A stretch of DNA of 64,000 bases from an uncultured Propionibacteriaceae bacterium (GTDB lineage Bacteria > Actinomycetota > Actinomycetes > Propionibacteriales > Propionibacteriaceae). The notes beneath the pieces are model-generated. The model saw only the letters and a list, made by a program, of their open reading frames with translations, was not told the origin of the DNA and searched no databases. Numbering within the stretch: position 1 is the first letter of the stretch; the number at the start of each line of letters is the position of its first letter. A program made the position numbers and the translations under genes. Location of the stretch: assembly GCA_945911015.1 (NCBI GenBank), contig CAMDZW010000016.1, positions 1 to 64,000 on the forward strand. Direction: 5' to 3'. Shown here one piece after another: positions 38,690-49,000 of this stretch.

Positions 38690-39720
38690 GCCAGTGGCCC
38701 AGCAACCAGCCAGGACAGTTCCCCGGTCAGTCCGGTGGTGGCTACGAGCAGCCACCGGCCGCTCCACCCCAGGGATACCGACAACAGCAGCCCCGGTACG
38801 GACAACAGCAGCCCCCGTACGGACAACAGCAGGCCCCGTACGGACAGCAGGCCCAATACGGTCAGCAGGCCCAGTACGGTCAGCAGGCCCAGTACGGTCA
38901 GCAGGCCCAGTACGGTCAGCAGCAGCCCCAGTACGGGCAACAGCAGGCCCCGTACGGGCAGCAGGGCTACGGCGGAGGCGGCGGTGGACTGCCGCCGCAG
39001 AGCGGGTACGGTCAGCCCGCACCCAAGAAGTCCAACGGCCTGATCATCGGTCTGATCGTCGGTGGTGTCGTGCTGGCGTTGATCATCGGGTTGTTGGTCC
39101 TGGTGCTCACCCGGGACAGCAAGTCTGGGCAGACGCCGGTCCAGCCGTCGACCTCGACCACCCCGAGCGAGGCGCAGCCGTCCGATCCGCCGACAGACCA
39201 GCCGAGCACCGAGCCGCCGGCCCCACCGACCACCCAACCGCCGACGACCGAGGCTCCACCGCCCAATCCGGACGGCAAGCAGATCGACTACAAGGGGCTG
39301 AGCTTCACCCTGCCTGATGGTTGGACCGAGGTCACCCGGGACAGTGCGCTGGTGCTCGAGACCTCCTCGGGCAACCGGATCCAGCTGCAGGTCGGCGCGC
39401 TGAGCGAGGGCGGGATCTTGGCGACCATCGACTCCTTCCATGCGAACCTGAGCAAGCAGCTCACCAACCCGAAGGTCCACCAGGAGGCCCGCAACTTCGA
39501 CCTCGGCATCTCGGGTGTCACCGCGGGTGAAGCGTTGCTGGGCGGCACGCTGACGACCAACTCCGGTTCGCAGGCGATGACCTTCGACACCCTCGGTGCG
39601 GCCCGTGAGGGAGCCTCCGATGGTTTCCTGCTGACGCTGGCCAGGTCCGGTGACCTGTCCCGGTCGGAAGCCCAGGTCGTGCTCGCCGTCTTCAAGGAAC
39701 TGGCGGCGAGCCTCCCATGA
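38686..39720 (+). CDS. Single-pass membrane protein with Gln/Tyr/Gly repeat N-terminus
   Basis: A 344-residue protein with three parts. The cytoplasmic N-terminus (1-115) is built of QQAQYG and QQQAPYG repeats. One membrane helix follows (LIIGLIVGGVVLALIIGLLV, ~120-142). Outside are a Pro/Thr/Ser-rich linker (~150-200) and a C-terminal globular domain (YKGLSFTLPDGWTEVT and after). No enzyme motif is recognisable. Its GTG overlaps the stop of the PrsW-like gene, so the two are translationally coupled and probably act together. A role as substrate or sensor is inference. Confidence 0.78.
   Translation: MSQWPSNQPGQFPGQSGGGYEQPPAAPPQGYRQQQPRYGQQQPPYGQQQAPYGQQAQYGQQAQYGQQAQYGQQAQYGQQQPQYGQQQAPYGQQGYGGGGGGLPPQSGYGQPAPKKSNGLIIGLIVGGVVLALIIGLLVLVLTRDSKSGQTPVQPSTSTTPSEAQPSDPPTDQPSTEPPAPPTTQPPTTEAPPPNPDGKQIDYKGLSFTLPDGWTEVTRDSALVLETSSGNRIQLQVGALSEGGILATIDSFHANLSKQLTNPKVHQEARNFDLGISGVTAGEALLGGTLTTNSGSQAMTFDTLGAAREGASDGFLLTLARSGDLSRSEAQVVLAVFKELAASLP
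38784..38966 (+). repeat. Tandem repeats encoding QQxxYG units
   Basis: About ten in-frame units of 18 or 21 bp. The core is four consecutive near-identical 18-bp units (type CAGTACGGTCAGCAGGCC). They encode a Gln/Tyr/Gly-rich, prion-like low-complexity segment. The edges are approximate. Confidence 0.85.
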
Positions 39721-39724
39721 TCCG

Positions 39725-40747
39725 TTGACTGCCCCACGACGACCGGGACGGATTGCCGACCTTGCGCCGGGCTACTTCGCCCTGGTGATGGCCACCGGCA
39801 TCGTCTCGGTCGGGTTCCACGAGGCCGGCTGGGTGTTCGTCTCCGATGTCGGGCTGGGCATCGCGGCGGCTGCCTATGCCGTGCTCGCCGTGCTCTACGT
39901 GGTTCGCTTCGTGCGGCACCGGGATCGGGTCCGAGCAGACCTGCGCGATCCGGAGGTCGCTTTCGGCTACTTCACCATTGTCGCCGCCAGTGATGTCCTC
40001 GCCGTCGGTCTGTTGACCCGGGGGTGGGCGGCGCCGGCGTCAGCGCTGCTGGTCGTGGCGGCGGCGGTGTGGCTGGTGCTGGGCTATCTCTTGCCCTGGC
40101 AGGTGCTGATGGCCCGGGACGGCTCACCGATCCTGCAACGGGTCAACGGCAGTTGGTTCATCTGGTCGGTCGCCTCCCAGTCCCTCGCGGTCGGGTTGTC
40201 CGCGGTCGAGGTCAGCTCTCCACAGCTGTCGGCCCTGTTGGGCATCTGCACCGTGATGGCCTGGTCGGTCGGCACCTTCCTCTATGCCGCCACCGCGATC
40301 GTGGTGGTGCTGCGCATCGTGCACCACGGCATCACTCCGCAGCAGTTCGAACCGAGCTACTGGGTCTCGATGGGCGCCCTGGCGATCGCCGTGGTCGCTG
40401 GTGCCGGCATCGTCGAGATGCCGTCGGTGCCGGTGGTTGACGCCGCCCGAGGTCTGATCGGCGGCACCGTGGTGATCGTGTGGTGCTTCGCGGCGTGGCT
40501 GGTGCCGATGCTGCTCGGCGCGGGTGCCTGGCGGCACTTCGTCCACCGGGTCCCGCTGCAGTACCTCCCGTCGTTGTGGTCGATGGTCTTCCCGATGGGC
40601 ATGCTGGCCATGGCGTCGATGCGGCTGGGCCGGGTGGAGAGCCTGGCCGCGATCCGTACCTTCGGGGGCGGTTTCCTGGTCGTGGCGGTGGTGGCCTGGC
40701 TGCTGGTCGGTGCCGGTCTGGTCGTCTCGCTGACAAGGCGGCGCTGA
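39725..40747 (+). CDS. TDT/TehA-SLAC1 family transporter
   Basis: A roughly 340-residue membrane protein with about ten helices, of the tellurite-resistance/dicarboxylate transporter (TDT) family. The opening [21 protein letters not shown], read across the first helix, is typical of it, as is [21 protein letters not shown]. Related proteins move anions such as C4-dicarboxylates, sulfite or chloride, and the substrate here is unknown. No ATG fits the family start. A TTG at 39725, 4 nt after the upstream stop, is the likeliest start. The next gene, uvrB, has its own promoter overlapping the sequence just after the stop. Confidence 0.82.
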   Translation: MTAPRRPGRIADLAPGYFALVMATGIVSVGFHEAGWVFVSDVGLGIAAAAYAVLAVLYVVRFVRHRDRVRADLRDPEVAFGYFTIVAASDVLAVGLLTRGWAAPASALLVVAAAVWLVLGYLLPWQVLMARDGSPILQRVNGSWFIWSVASQSLAVGLSAVEVSSPQLSALLGICTVMAWSVGTFLYAATAIVVVLRIVHHGITPQQFEPSYWVSMGALAIAVVAGAGIVEMPSVPVVDAARGLIGGTVVIVWCFAAWLVPMLLGAGAWRHFVHRVPLQYLPSLWSMVFPMGMLAMASMRLGRVESLAAIRTFGGGFLVVAVVAWLLVGAGLVVSLTRRR

Positions 40748-40770
40748 CCCCGAGCAATTCCGGACCAGAA

Positions 40771-40793
40771 CTGTCAGCAGGGCGCCGTACGCT
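40771..40793 (+). promoter_or_regulatory. Predicted DNA-damage (RecA-NDp/PafBC-type) promoter of uvrB
   Basis: CTGTCAGCA (40771-40779), 8 nt, TACGCT (40788-40793), then 6 nt to the ATG at 40800. The spacing equals that before uvrA and uvrC and the known mycobacterial damage promoter. No ribosome site is present. Confidence 0.65.
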
Positions 40794-40799
40794 GTCTTC

Positions 40800-42878
40800 A
40801 TGCGCCCACTCGATGAACTGCAACGCCAGGTCGCCCCGCTCGCGGTGGAGAGCGACTTTGAGCCGGCAGGGGACCAGCCGGCCGCCATCGACGAGCTCGA
40901 ACAACGGATCCGCGCCGGAGAACAGGACATCGTCCTGCTCGGCGCGACCGGCACCGGCAAGACCGCGACCATCGCCTGGTTGGCCGAGCGGCTGCAGCGA
41001 CCGATGTTGGTGATGCAACCCAACAAGACCCTGGCCGCCCAGTTCGCCAACGAGCTGCGCCAGTTCTTCCCCCGCAATGCCGTCGAGTACTTCGTCTCCT
41101 ACTACGACTACTACCAGCCGGAGGCGTACATCCCGCAGACCGACACCTACATCGAGAAGGACTCCTCCCTCAACGAGGAGGTGGAGCGACTGCGTCACAA
41201 GGCGACCTATTCGCTGCTGACTCGCCGTGACACGATCGTCGTGGCGACGGTGTCGGCCATCTACGGTCTGGGCACACCGGAGGAGTACCTCGACCGCAAG
41301 ATCACCTTGCGGGTGGGGGAGGAACATGATCGCGACCAGCTGCTGCGACGTCTGGTCGACATCCAGTACGCCCGCAACGACATCGCCGGCACGCGCGGCA
41401 CCTTCCGGGTCCGTGGTGACACCCTCGAGGTCTTTCCGATGTACGAGGAGCTCGCTTGGCGGGTCGAGTTCTTCGGTGACGAGATCGAGGGCCTGTCCAC
41501 CCTGCAGCCGTTGACCGGCGATGTGGTCACCCATGACGACGAGCTGTCCATCTTCCCGGCCACCCACTACACCGCCGGACCCGAGCGGATGGAGCGTGCG
41601 ATCACCGGGATCGAGGCCGAGCTCGGCGAGCGGCTTGCTGAGCTGGAGTCCCAGCAGAAGTTGCTCGAGGCCCAGCGACTGCGGATGCGGACCACGTACG
41701 ACATCGAGATGATGCGCCAGATCGGCAGCTGCAGCGGTATCGAGAACTACTCCCGTCACATCGACGGGCGTGGCCCCGGAACACCACCGAGCTGCCTGCT
41801 CGACTACTTCCCCGAGGACTTCGTGCTGGTCATCGACGAGTCTCACGTCACGGTGCCGCAGATCGGCGGCATGTACGAGGGCGACATGTCCCGCAAACGG
41901 ACACTGGTCGACCACGGCTTCCGTCTGCCCTCGGCCACGGACAACCGTCCGTTGCGGTGGGAGGAGTTCGTGCCCCGGATCGGTCAGACCGTCTATCTGT
42001 CGGCCACCCCCGGCTCGTACGAGACCGCACGCAGCGAAGGCGTGGTCGAGCAGATCATCAGGCCGACCGGGCTGGTGGACCCCGAGGTGGTCGTGAAGCC
42101 GACCAAGGGGCAGATCGACGACCTGATGGCCGAGATCAACGACCGGGTCGGTCGCAACGAGCGGGTATTGGTCACCACCCTCACCAAGAAGATGGCCGAG
42201 GACCTCACCGACTACCTCCTGGAGCACCAGATCCGCACGCGCTACCTGCACAGCGAGGTGGACACCCTGCGGCGGATCGAGTTGCTGCGTGAGCTGCGGA
42301 TGGGCGAGTACGACGTGTTGGTCGGCATCAATCTCCTTCGGGAGGGCCTCGACCTGCCCGAGGTGTCGCTGGTGGCGATCCTTGATGCGGACAAGGAAGG
42401 CTTCCTGCGCAGCGATCGATCCTTGATCCAGACCATCGGTCGCGCCGCCCGCAATGTCAACGGGCAGGTCCACATGTACGCCGACAAGATCACCCGGTCG
42501 ATGGCAGCGGCGATCGACGAGACCAACCGTCGCCGCGACATCCAGATTGCGTGGAACACCGAGAACGGTGTCGACCCGCAGCCGCTGCAGAAGCGGATCG
42601 CCGACATCACTGACATGCTGGCACGGGAGGATGCCGACACCGCCGAGCTACTGGGGTCGACCGGTTCGCGGAAGTCGCCGGTGCCACGTGAGGTGGGCCA
42701 GCACACCCGTGACCTCGCCCAGTTGCCGTCGCAGGACCTGGCCAGCCTGGTCCAGGAACTCACCGAGCAGATGCACGCAGCGGCTGCCGAGCTGCAGTTC
42801 GAGGTGGCGGCCAGGCTGCGGGACGAGATCTCGGAGCTGAAGAAGGAGTTGCGGCAGATGCTCGAGGCGACGAAGTGA
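40800..42878 (+). CDS. uvrB: Excinuclease ABC subunit UvrB
   Basis: A 692-residue damage-verifying helicase-like subunit of nucleotide excision repair. Walker [10 protein letters not shown] (~48-55) and the DNA-clamping beta-hairpin region [20 protein letters not shown] are intact. Helicase motifs include VIDESHV and [11 protein letters not shown]-terminal UVR motif ([18 protein letters not shown]) binds UvrC. It is transcribed from its own predicted damage promoter as a leaderless mRNA. Confidence 0.98.
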   Translation: MRPLDELQRQVAPLAVESDFEPAGDQPAAIDELEQRIRAGEQDIVLLGATGTGKTATIAWLAERLQRPMLVMQPNKTLAAQFANELRQFFPRNAVEYFVSYYDYYQPEAYIPQTDTYIEKDSSLNEEVERLRHKATYSLLTRRDTIVVATVSAIYGLGTPEEYLDRKITLRVGEEHDRDQLLRRLVDIQYARNDIAGTRGTFRVRGDTLEVFPMYEELAWRVEFFGDEIEGLSTLQPLTGDVVTHDDELSIFPATHYTAGPERMERAITGIEAELGERLAELESQQKLLEAQRLRMRTTYDIEMMRQIGSCSGIENYSRHIDGRGPGTPPSCLLDYFPEDFVLVIDESHVTVPQIGGMYEGDMSRKRTLVDHGFRLPSATDNRPLRWEEFVPRIGQTVYLSATPGSYETARSEGVVEQIIRPTGLVDPEVVVKPTKGQIDDLMAEINDRVGRNERVLVTTLTKKMAEDLTDYLLEHQIRTRYLHSEVDTLRRIELLRELRMGEYDVLVGINLLREGLDLPEVSLVAILDADKEGFLRSDRSLIQTIGRAARNVNGQVHMYADKITRSMAAAIDETNRRRDIQIAWNTENGVDPQPLQKRIADITDMLAREDADTAELLGSTGSRKSPVPREVGQHTRDLAQLPSQDLASLVQELTEQMHAAAAELQFEVAARLRDEISELKKELRQMLEATK

Positions 42879-42900
42879 CCCGACTCGGCTCTCGCTGATT

Positions 42901-42916
42901 GGGGCCGATCGGCCCC
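42901..42916 (+). terminator. Hairpin after uvrB
   Basis: GGGGCC-GATC-GGCCCC, 22 bp after the uvrB stop. It is a short stem with no T-run, possibly a terminator. It also overlaps the region where a terC -35 would lie. Confidence 0.5.
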
Positions 42917-42923
42917 GATGCCG

Positions 42924-42929
42924 TACTCT
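42924..42929 (+). promoter_or_regulatory. Possible -10 of the terC transcript
   Basis: TACTCT lies just before the riboswitch aptamer. The best -35 is TTGGGG (42899-42904) at 19 bp. Its position suits a transcript that begins at the aptamer. Confidence 0.4.
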
Positions 42930-42930
42930 G

Positions 42931-43040
42931 GAGAGCTGGAGGGGAGTATTCCCTACGAGGCGTCATCGTCATCACGGCACCGTGTCCGCACGGCCCGGTG
43001 GCGCCTGTCACACTGATGGCGGAAGAGACCTCCGAGCTCG
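42931..43040 (+). ncRNA. yybP-ykoY (manganese) riboswitch upstream of terC
   Basis: The conserved GGGGAGTA core is at 42941-42948. The basal stem pairs GAGCT-GGAGG (42933-42942) with CCTCC-G-AGCTC (43029-43039). AAGAGACCTCC ends the aptamer. The interior GGCGTCATCGTCA and GGTGGCGCC stretches supply the middle helices. yybP-ykoY aptamers sense Mn2+ and very often control TerC/MntP-type exporters, and the next gene is terC. A small hairpin (CGACC/GGTCG, 43047-43059) downstream may be the expression platform. I could not run the covariance model. Confidence 0.82.
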
Positions 43041-43090
43041 TCCCATGCGACCGCCGGTCGTACCGTGTCTCGGAAAGGTTCCCACTCCCT

Positions 43091-44116
43091 GTGAACGTGC
43101 ACCTCTATGCCTGGATCATCACGCTTGCCGTGACCATCGTGATTCTCCTGGTCGATGTCTTGGTCATCGGTCGCCGTCCCCACGAGCCCTCGATGAAGGA
43201 AGCCGGTACGTTCATCGGCATCTACGTTGCGCTGGCGATTCTGTTCGGCGTCGGCGTCTGGGTGATCTCCGGCGCCACCTACGGAAAGGAGTTCTTCGCC
43301 GGTTGGCTCACCGAGTACAGCCTGTCCATCGACAACCTGTTCATCTTCATCATCATCATGACGAAGATGAAGGTGCCTCGGAAATACCAACAGTTCGCGC
43401 TGATGGTCGGCATCATCCTGGCCCTGATCTTCCGAGCAGCGTTCATCGCACTGGGTGCCGCAATGATCGACCGCTTCGCCGCCGTGTTCTTCCTCTTCGG
43501 CGCCTACTTGATCTACACCGCGATCAAGCTCTTCATCGAGTACGTCAGGGGTGAGGACGAGGGCGCGGACGCCAAGGAGGGGCTGTTCATCCGCCTGGCT
43601 CGCAGGGCCTTCCCTTCGACCAAGGACTACCGCGGCGTGAAGCTGACGGTGAACGACGACGGCAAGCGACTGTTGACCCCGATGTTCTTCGTGATCGTCG
43701 CGCTCGGCACCACGGACCTGATGTTCGCGCTCGACTCGATCCCGGCCATCTATGGCCTCACCCAGGAGCCCTTCCTGGTCCTGACCGCCAACATCTTCGC
43801 CCTGATGGGGTTGCGTCAGCTGTACTTCCTGATCGGGGGTCTGTTGGAGCGGCTGGTCTACCTGTCGGTCGGTCTGTCCATCATCCTCGTCTTCATCGGT
43901 GTGAAGCTGCTGCTCCACGCCTTCCACGAGACGCACGTGTTGTCCTGGGTGGGTTACGACGGCCCAATCCCCGAGGTCAGCACCGAGGTGTCCCTGGGGG
44001 TCATCGTGGCGACTCTGGTCGTCACGACCGTGGCCAGTCTGATCAGCACCCGTGGCAAGACGACCGAGAAGAAGGCGTCCGCCGAGTTCCCTGGCTACGA
44101 CGCACCCGAGGACTGA
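43091..44116 (+). CDS. TerC family membrane protein (probable manganese exporter)
   Basis: A 341-residue polytopic TerC protein with eight or nine helices. The two family motifs with membrane aspartates are YSLSIDNLFIFIIIMTK and GTTDLMFALDSIPAIYGL. TerC/Alx proteins export Mn2+ or metallate exported proteins. The upstream Mn2+ riboswitch supports that job here. The start is GTG 43091 (or GTG 43097). The frame opens at 42899, but that part is riboswitch leader. A GGAAAGG lies 14 nt upstream and is a weak ribosome site. Confidence 0.9.
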   Translation: MNVHLYAWIITLAVTIVILLVDVLVIGRRPHEPSMKEAGTFIGIYVALAILFGVGVWVISGATYGKEFFAGWLTEYSLSIDNLFIFIIIMTKMKVPRKYQQFALMVGIILALIFRAAFIALGAAMIDRFAAVFFLFGAYLIYTAIKLFIEYVRGEDEGADAKEGLFIRLARRAFPSTKDYRGVKLTVNDDGKRLLTPMFFVIVALGTTDLMFALDSIPAIYGLTQEPFLVLTANIFALMGLRQLYFLIGGLLERLVYLSVGLSIILVFIGVKLLLHAFHETHVLSWVGYDGPIPEVSTEVSLGVIVATLVVTTVASLISTRGKTTEKKASAEFPGYDAPED

Positions 44117-44127
44117 CCTCCGCCAGC

Positions 44128-44149
44128 CGGCCGGATGACAGGACGGCCG
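44128..44149 (+). terminator. Hairpin after terC
   Basis: CGGCCG, 10-nt loop, CGGCCG, just after the terC stop. There is no T-run, so it is a modest terminator candidate. Confidence 0.4.
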
Positions 44150-44185
44150 CCGGTTACGCAGGCGTTTGCACTAGTCTGCTCATGC

Positions 44186-44203
44186 CGGGCCGGCGAAGGC
44201 CCG
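44186..44203 (+). other. Small hairpin in the oxidoreductase leader
   Basis: CGGGCC-GGCGAA-GGCCCG lies 19 nt before the GTG and just upstream of the AGGAGGA ribosome site. A possible -10 TAGTCT is at 44172-44177. The hairpin could modulate mRNA stability or translation, but no known motif is recognised. Confidence 0.4.
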
Positions 44204-44222
44204 AACACAGGAGGAACTCACA

Positions 44223-45200
44223 GTGAGTCGAAAGACGGCCCTGATTGGATGCGGCGACATCTCCCGACGACACCTGCAGGTGCTCGAGGAGATCGGCGCT
44301 GATCTGGTTGCAGTTTGTGACACCGACGCCGAGCGTCTGGCCGCAGCTGCCCCCGAACTCGATCTGATCCGCGTCCAGGATCACCGCGAGCTGCTCTCGA
44401 TCGTCGGCCTGGAGGTCGTCCACGTGACGACGCCCCACGACCAGCACGTACCGGTGGCCGTCGACTTCCTCGAAGCAGGGATTCCCGTCCTCACCGAGAA
44501 GCCGATTGCAGCGTCACTGGCCGAGGCAGAGCGACTGATCGAGACCGCGAAGCGGACCGGTGTCAAGGTTGGCGTCAGTTTCCAGAACCGCTACAACGCC
44601 GAGGCACAGGCCCTCAAGGAGATCCTGGACTCGGGCAAGTACGGCAAGGTCCTCGGTGGACACGGCTCGGTGCTGTGGCAGCGCACCCCGGAGTACTACG
44701 CCAACCGTCCGTGGCGCGGCAGCCGGGAGCACAGTGGTGGTGGTCTGCTGATCAACCAGGCCATCCACACCATCGACATGCTGCAGTGGCTGATCGGCGA
44801 TGTCTCCGAGGTCACCGGTCACGCCGGCACCTACGGGCTGGCCGATTACATCGAGGTCGAGGACACCGCCACGGTGGTCATGACCCACGGTGAAGGTGTG
44901 CGTAGCGTGCTCACCGCGACCAACATCAACGTCGCCACTGAGCCGGTCGTGGTCAAGATCAGGACCGAGGGTGCCCTGCTCACCATGGGGGCTGATCTGC
45001 AGATCGACCGGGAGGACGGCACCTCGGAGACGATCCAGGGCGGGGCGAAGGCGACCGGCCCCCGCTCGTACTGGGGCAATGCCCACCTGCTGCTGATCGA
45101 CGACTTCCACAAGACGCTCGACGACCCCGAGCCCTTCTGGATCGACGCGGCCGAGGGCTACAAGGCGCTGTGGATCCTCAAGCAGGTTCTCGGTTACTGA
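44223..45200 (+). CDS. Gfo/Idh/MocA family oxidoreductase
   Basis: A 325-residue NAD(P)-dependent oxidoreductase. The N-terminal Rossmann fold is ALIGCGDISRRHLQVLEEIG. TTPHDQHVPVAVDFLEAG and EKPIAAS, with the catalytic Lys, follow. The C-terminal domain contains GGGLLINQAIHTIDMLQWL. Such enzymes act on sugars, inositols or related compounds, and the substrate cannot be named. It stands alone with its own leader, a strong AGGAGGA ribosome site and a GTG start. It converges on the MBL hydrolase gene. Confidence 0.92.
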   Translation: MSRKTALIGCGDISRRHLQVLEEIGADLVAVCDTDAERLAAAAPELDLIRVQDHRELLSIVGLEVVHVTTPHDQHVPVAVDFLEAGIPVLTEKPIAASLAEAERLIETAKRTGVKVGVSFQNRYNAEAQALKEILDSGKYGKVLGGHGSVLWQRTPEYYANRPWRGSREHSGGGLLINQAIHTIDMLQWLIGDVSEVTGHAGTYGLADYIEVEDTATVVMTHGEGVRSVLTATNINVATEPVVVKIRTEGALLTMGADLQIDREDGTSETIQGGAKATGPRSYWGNAHLLLIDDFHKTLDDPEPFWIDAAEGYKALWILKQVLGY

Positions 45201-45231
45201 GGGTGTGAACAGGTCGGCACATCAACGTGCG

Positions 45232-45301
45232 GGCCAGCATTGCCCCGTGCGGCTCAGCATGCGTACGGGGCCTTGCTGTCCCACACCAGAATGTGCTGGC
45301 C
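45232..45301. terminator. Nested inverted repeat between convergent genes
   Basis: The inner stem is GCCCCGT (45242-45248) with ACGGGGC (45265-45271). The outer stem is GGCCAGCA (45232-45239) with TGCTGGCC (45294-45301). It probably acts as a bidirectional terminator for the oxidoreductase and MBL genes. Confidence 0.55.
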
Positions 45302-45343
45302 TCTCAGATTCCAGGTTCCAGGCCGGGGCGGGAGCGGTCCGGT

Positions 45344-45994
45344 TCACCAACCGCGCTTGCGCCACTCGGGCAGGTGCGGTCGCTCCGTACCGAGGGTGGT
45401 CGAGTCACCGTGACCCGGGTGGACGGCGACGTCATCGCCGTACGGGGTGAAGATCTTGGTCTCGAGGTCGTCCATCAGCGAGGTGAAGTCCTCGGGTGAG
45501 CCCGTCTTGCCCGGACCGCCGGGAAAGAGGCTGTCCCCGGTGAACAGCAGTGTGTTCTGCCAGGCGAGGGCGATCGAGCCCGGCGTGTGACCCACCAGAC
45601 CGATCACCCGCAACAGGATCGGCCCGCAGGAGATGCGGTCACCGTCCCAGACCTCGGTGATCGGGCCGACGCCGGTCGCCTCGCTGATTGCAGCGACATC
45701 GGGGGCTCCGGCGAACAGCCGCGGCCGGCGGGCGGCAGCGACGTCGGCCAGTGCACCGACGTGATCGTGGTGGCGGTGGGTGGTGATGACCACATCCGGG
45801 CCGTAGCCCTCGGTGAGTTCGAGCAGGCGTTCGGCATCGGCGGCCGCATCGATCAACACCAGGTTGTCGCCGTCGTGAAGCAGATAGACGTTGTTGTCCA
45901 TTGGGCCGACTGAGACCTTCGAGATGCTGAGTCGGCCGTCGCGGTGGATGACGACGGGGTCGCCGCCGGGGGTGACATGGTGGGTTCGGGACAT
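45344..45994 (-). CDS. MBL-fold metallo-hydrolase (glyoxalase II-like)
   Basis: A 216-residue metallo-beta-lactamase-fold hydrolase. The metal site THRHHDHVG is the H-x-H-x-D-H motif. Later ligands are in VGHTPGSIAL, FTGDSLFPGGPGKTG and HPGHGDST. It resembles hydroxyacylglutathione-hydrolase-like proteins that split thioesters, but Actinobacteria lack glutathione, so the natural substrate is uncertain. ATG 45994 follows GAGGAGAG. It is divergent from uvrA with 64 bp between starts. Confidence 0.9.
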   Translation of the reverse strand: MSRTHHVTPGGDPVVIHRDGRLSISKVSVGPMDNNVYLLHDGDNLVLIDAAADAERLLELTEGYGPDVVITTHRHHDHVGALADVAAARRPRLFAGAPDVAAISEATGVGPITEVWDGDRISCGPILLRVIGLVGHTPGSIALAWQNTLLFTGDSLFPGGPGKTGSPEDFTSLMDDLETKIFTPYGDDVAVHPGHGDSTTLGTERPHLPEWRKRGW

Positions 45995-46028
45995 GTGGCT
46001 CTCCTCGGATGGCACATCGTGACCGTAC

Positions 46029-46051
46029 TTGTCAGTGGGGCCGCCTAAGCT
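46029..46051 (+). promoter_or_regulatory. Predicted DNA-damage (RecA-NDp/PafBC-type) promoter of uvrA
   Basis: TTGTCAGTG (46029-46037), 8 nt, TAAGCT (46046-46051), then 7 nt to GTG 46059. It is identical to the mycobacterial consensus TTGTCAGTG-N8-TAnnnT, the best match of the four such sites in the window. Confidence 0.78.
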
Positions 46052-46058
46052 GTCGCGA

Positions 46059-49000
46059 GTGAATGATCGTGAAGACCAGCTCGTCGTTCGTGGCGCCCGC
46101 GAGCACAACCTACGCAATGTGTCACTCGACCTGCCCCGCGACTCCCTCATCGTCTTCACCGGCCTGTCCGGATCGGGCAAGTCCTCGCTCGCCTTCGACA
46201 CGATCTTCGCCGAGGGGCAGCGTCGCTATGTCGAGTCGTTGTCGGCCTATGCCCGGCAGTTCCTCGGTCAGATGGACAAGCCCGATGTCGACTTCATCGA
46301 GGGCCTGTCCCCGGCGGTGTCGATCGATCAGAAGTCGACCAGCCGGAACCCACGCTCGACGGTCGGCACGATCACCGAGGTCCACGACTACCTCCGTCTG
46401 CTCTATGCCCGCGCGGGACGACCGCACTGTCCGGTCTGTGGCGAGCCGATCACTCAGCAGTCGCCGCAGCAGATCGTCGATCGGCTGCTGGCTCTGCCCG
46501 AAGGCACGCGATTCCAGGTGCTCGCGCCGATCGTGCGTGGTCGCAAGGGCGAGTACGGCGACCTGTTCGGTCAACTGGCCGGACAGGGATTCGCCCGTGC
46601 CCGGGTGGACGGTGAGGTGCACAGCCTGACCTCCCCGCCGACGCTGGACAAGAAGCTCAAACACGACATCGACGTCGTTGTCGACCGGATCGCGGTCCGG
46701 GCCAGCGCCAAACAGCGGCTGACCGACTCGGTCGAGACCGCCCTGGGTCTGGCCCACGGGATCGTCGGGGTCGAGTTCGTCGATCTCCCGGCCGATGATC
46801 CGGGGCGGGAGCGTCGGTTCTCGGAGAAACTGGCCTGCCCCAACGAACATGACATCGCCATGGAGGAGCTGGAGCCGCGACAGTTCTCCTTCAACGGGCC
46901 GTGGGGGGCCTGCCCTCAGTGTTCGGGGCTGGGGACTCGGATGGAGGTCGACGAGCAGCTCGTCGTGCCCGATGACTCGTTGAGTCTGGATGACGGTGCC
47001 ATCGCCCCGTGGTCCTCGGCCCACGTCGCCGACTACTTCCACCGGGTGATCGCCTCGCTCGCTGAGGAACACGGCTTCTCCACCACTGTGCCGTGGCGGG
47101 ACCTCTCGGCCACCGACCGCCAGTTGCTGCTCCGGGGACTGCCCGGTCAGGTCCGGGTGTCGTACCGCAACCGTTATGGCCGGACCCGCAGCTACAGCAC
47201 CAAGTTCGAGGGCGTGGTCAACTACATCGAGCGCCGACACGGCGAGGCCGAGACCGACACCTCACGGGAACGATTCGCCGGCTACATGCGGGAGGTGCCC
47301 TGCACCACCTGCCAGGGGGCGCGGCTGAAGCCGTCGTCGCTGGCGGTGACCGTGGGGGACCGCAACATTGCCGAGGTGTCGGCGATGTCGATCGCCGAGA
47401 CCGCAGAGTTCCTGGCCGGTCTCGAGCTCAGTGAACGTGAGGCGCAGATTGCCGAGCGGGTGGTCAAGGAGATCCAGGAACGGCTGCGCTTCCTGCTCGA
47501 TGTCGGGCTGGACTACCTGACCCTGTCGCGACCAGCCGGCAGCCTCTCCGGCGGTGAGGCCCAGCGGATCCGGCTCGCCACCCAGATCGGGTCCGGACTG
47601 GTCGGCGTGCTCTACGTGCTGGACGAGCCGAGCATCGGTCTGCACCAGCGCGACAACCGACGTCTGATCGACACCCTGGTCCGGCTTCGCGACCTCGGCA
47701 ACACCTTGATCGTGGTCGAGCATGACGAGGACACCATCCATGCCGCCGACTGGATCGTTGACATCGGCCCCGGTGCCGGGGAGCACGGTGGCCATGTCGT
47801 CGTCTCCGGCACCGTCGACCAGTTGGTCGCCTCGGAGAAGTCACTGACCGGTCAGTACCTGTCGGGTCGCCGACAGATCGCCCTGCCACCGTCCCGCCGG
47901 GCCGGCAACGGGAAGGTCGTCACCGTCCACGACGCTGTCGAGAACAATCTCCGTGGGGTGACCGTCGACTTCCCCCTCGGCAAGTTGATCGCAGTCACCG
48001 GGGTGTCCGGGTCGGGCAAGTCGACCCTGGTCAACGGGATCCTCCACACCGCACTGGCCAAGAAGCTCTACAACGCCCGTGAAGTGCCCGGTCGGCACCG
48101 TTCGATCAGCGGGGTCGAGCACATCGACAAGGTGATCCACGTCGACCAGTCGCCGATCGGTCGGACCCCGCGGTCCAACCCGGCGACCTACACCGGCGTC
48201 TTCGACCACATCCGACGCCTCTTCGCCGAGACCCCCGAGGCCAAGGTCCGCGGTTACCAGCCGGGACGGTTCTCGTTCAACGTCAAGGGCGGTCGCTGCG
48301 AGAACTGCTCCGGTGACGGCACCATCAAGATCGAGATGAACTTCCTGCCCGACGTCTACGTCCCCTGCGAGGTCTGTCACGGAGCTCGCTACAACCGGGA
48401 GACCCTCGAAGTCCGCTACAAGGGCCGCAGCATCGGCGAGATCCTCGACATGCCGATCGAGGAGGCGGTCGAGTTCTTCGCCGCCATCCCGGCCATTGCT
48501 CGGCACATGCGGACCCTGGTCGACGTCGGCCTGGGATATGTCCGTCTCGGGCAGCCCGCCACCACCTTGTCCGGTGGTGAGGCACAGCGAGTGAAGCTGG
48601 CCAGTGAACTGCAGAAGCGATCCACCGGCCGGACGCTCTACGTGCTTGACGAGCCGACCACCGGCCTGCACTTCGAGGACATCAACAAGCTGCTCGTGGT
48701 GTTGGGGCGGCTGGTCGACGCCGGTAACTCGGTGGTCGTGATTGAGCACAACCTCGACGTCATCAAGACCGCTGACTGGTTGATCGATCTCGGCCCCGAG
48801 GGGGGTTCCGGCGGCGGTGAGGTTCTCGTCGAAGGCACCCCTGAGGTGGTCGCCGCGACCGCGGGGTCCTACACCGGGTCCTTCCTGGCCCCCATCCTGG
48901 AAGGGACCTCGGTCCCGGTCGACGAGCTGAGCCTGGTTGATGAGCCAGGTCCACCGCGCAAGGGCGCCAAGAAAACGCCTGCCAAGAAGACGCCTGCCAA

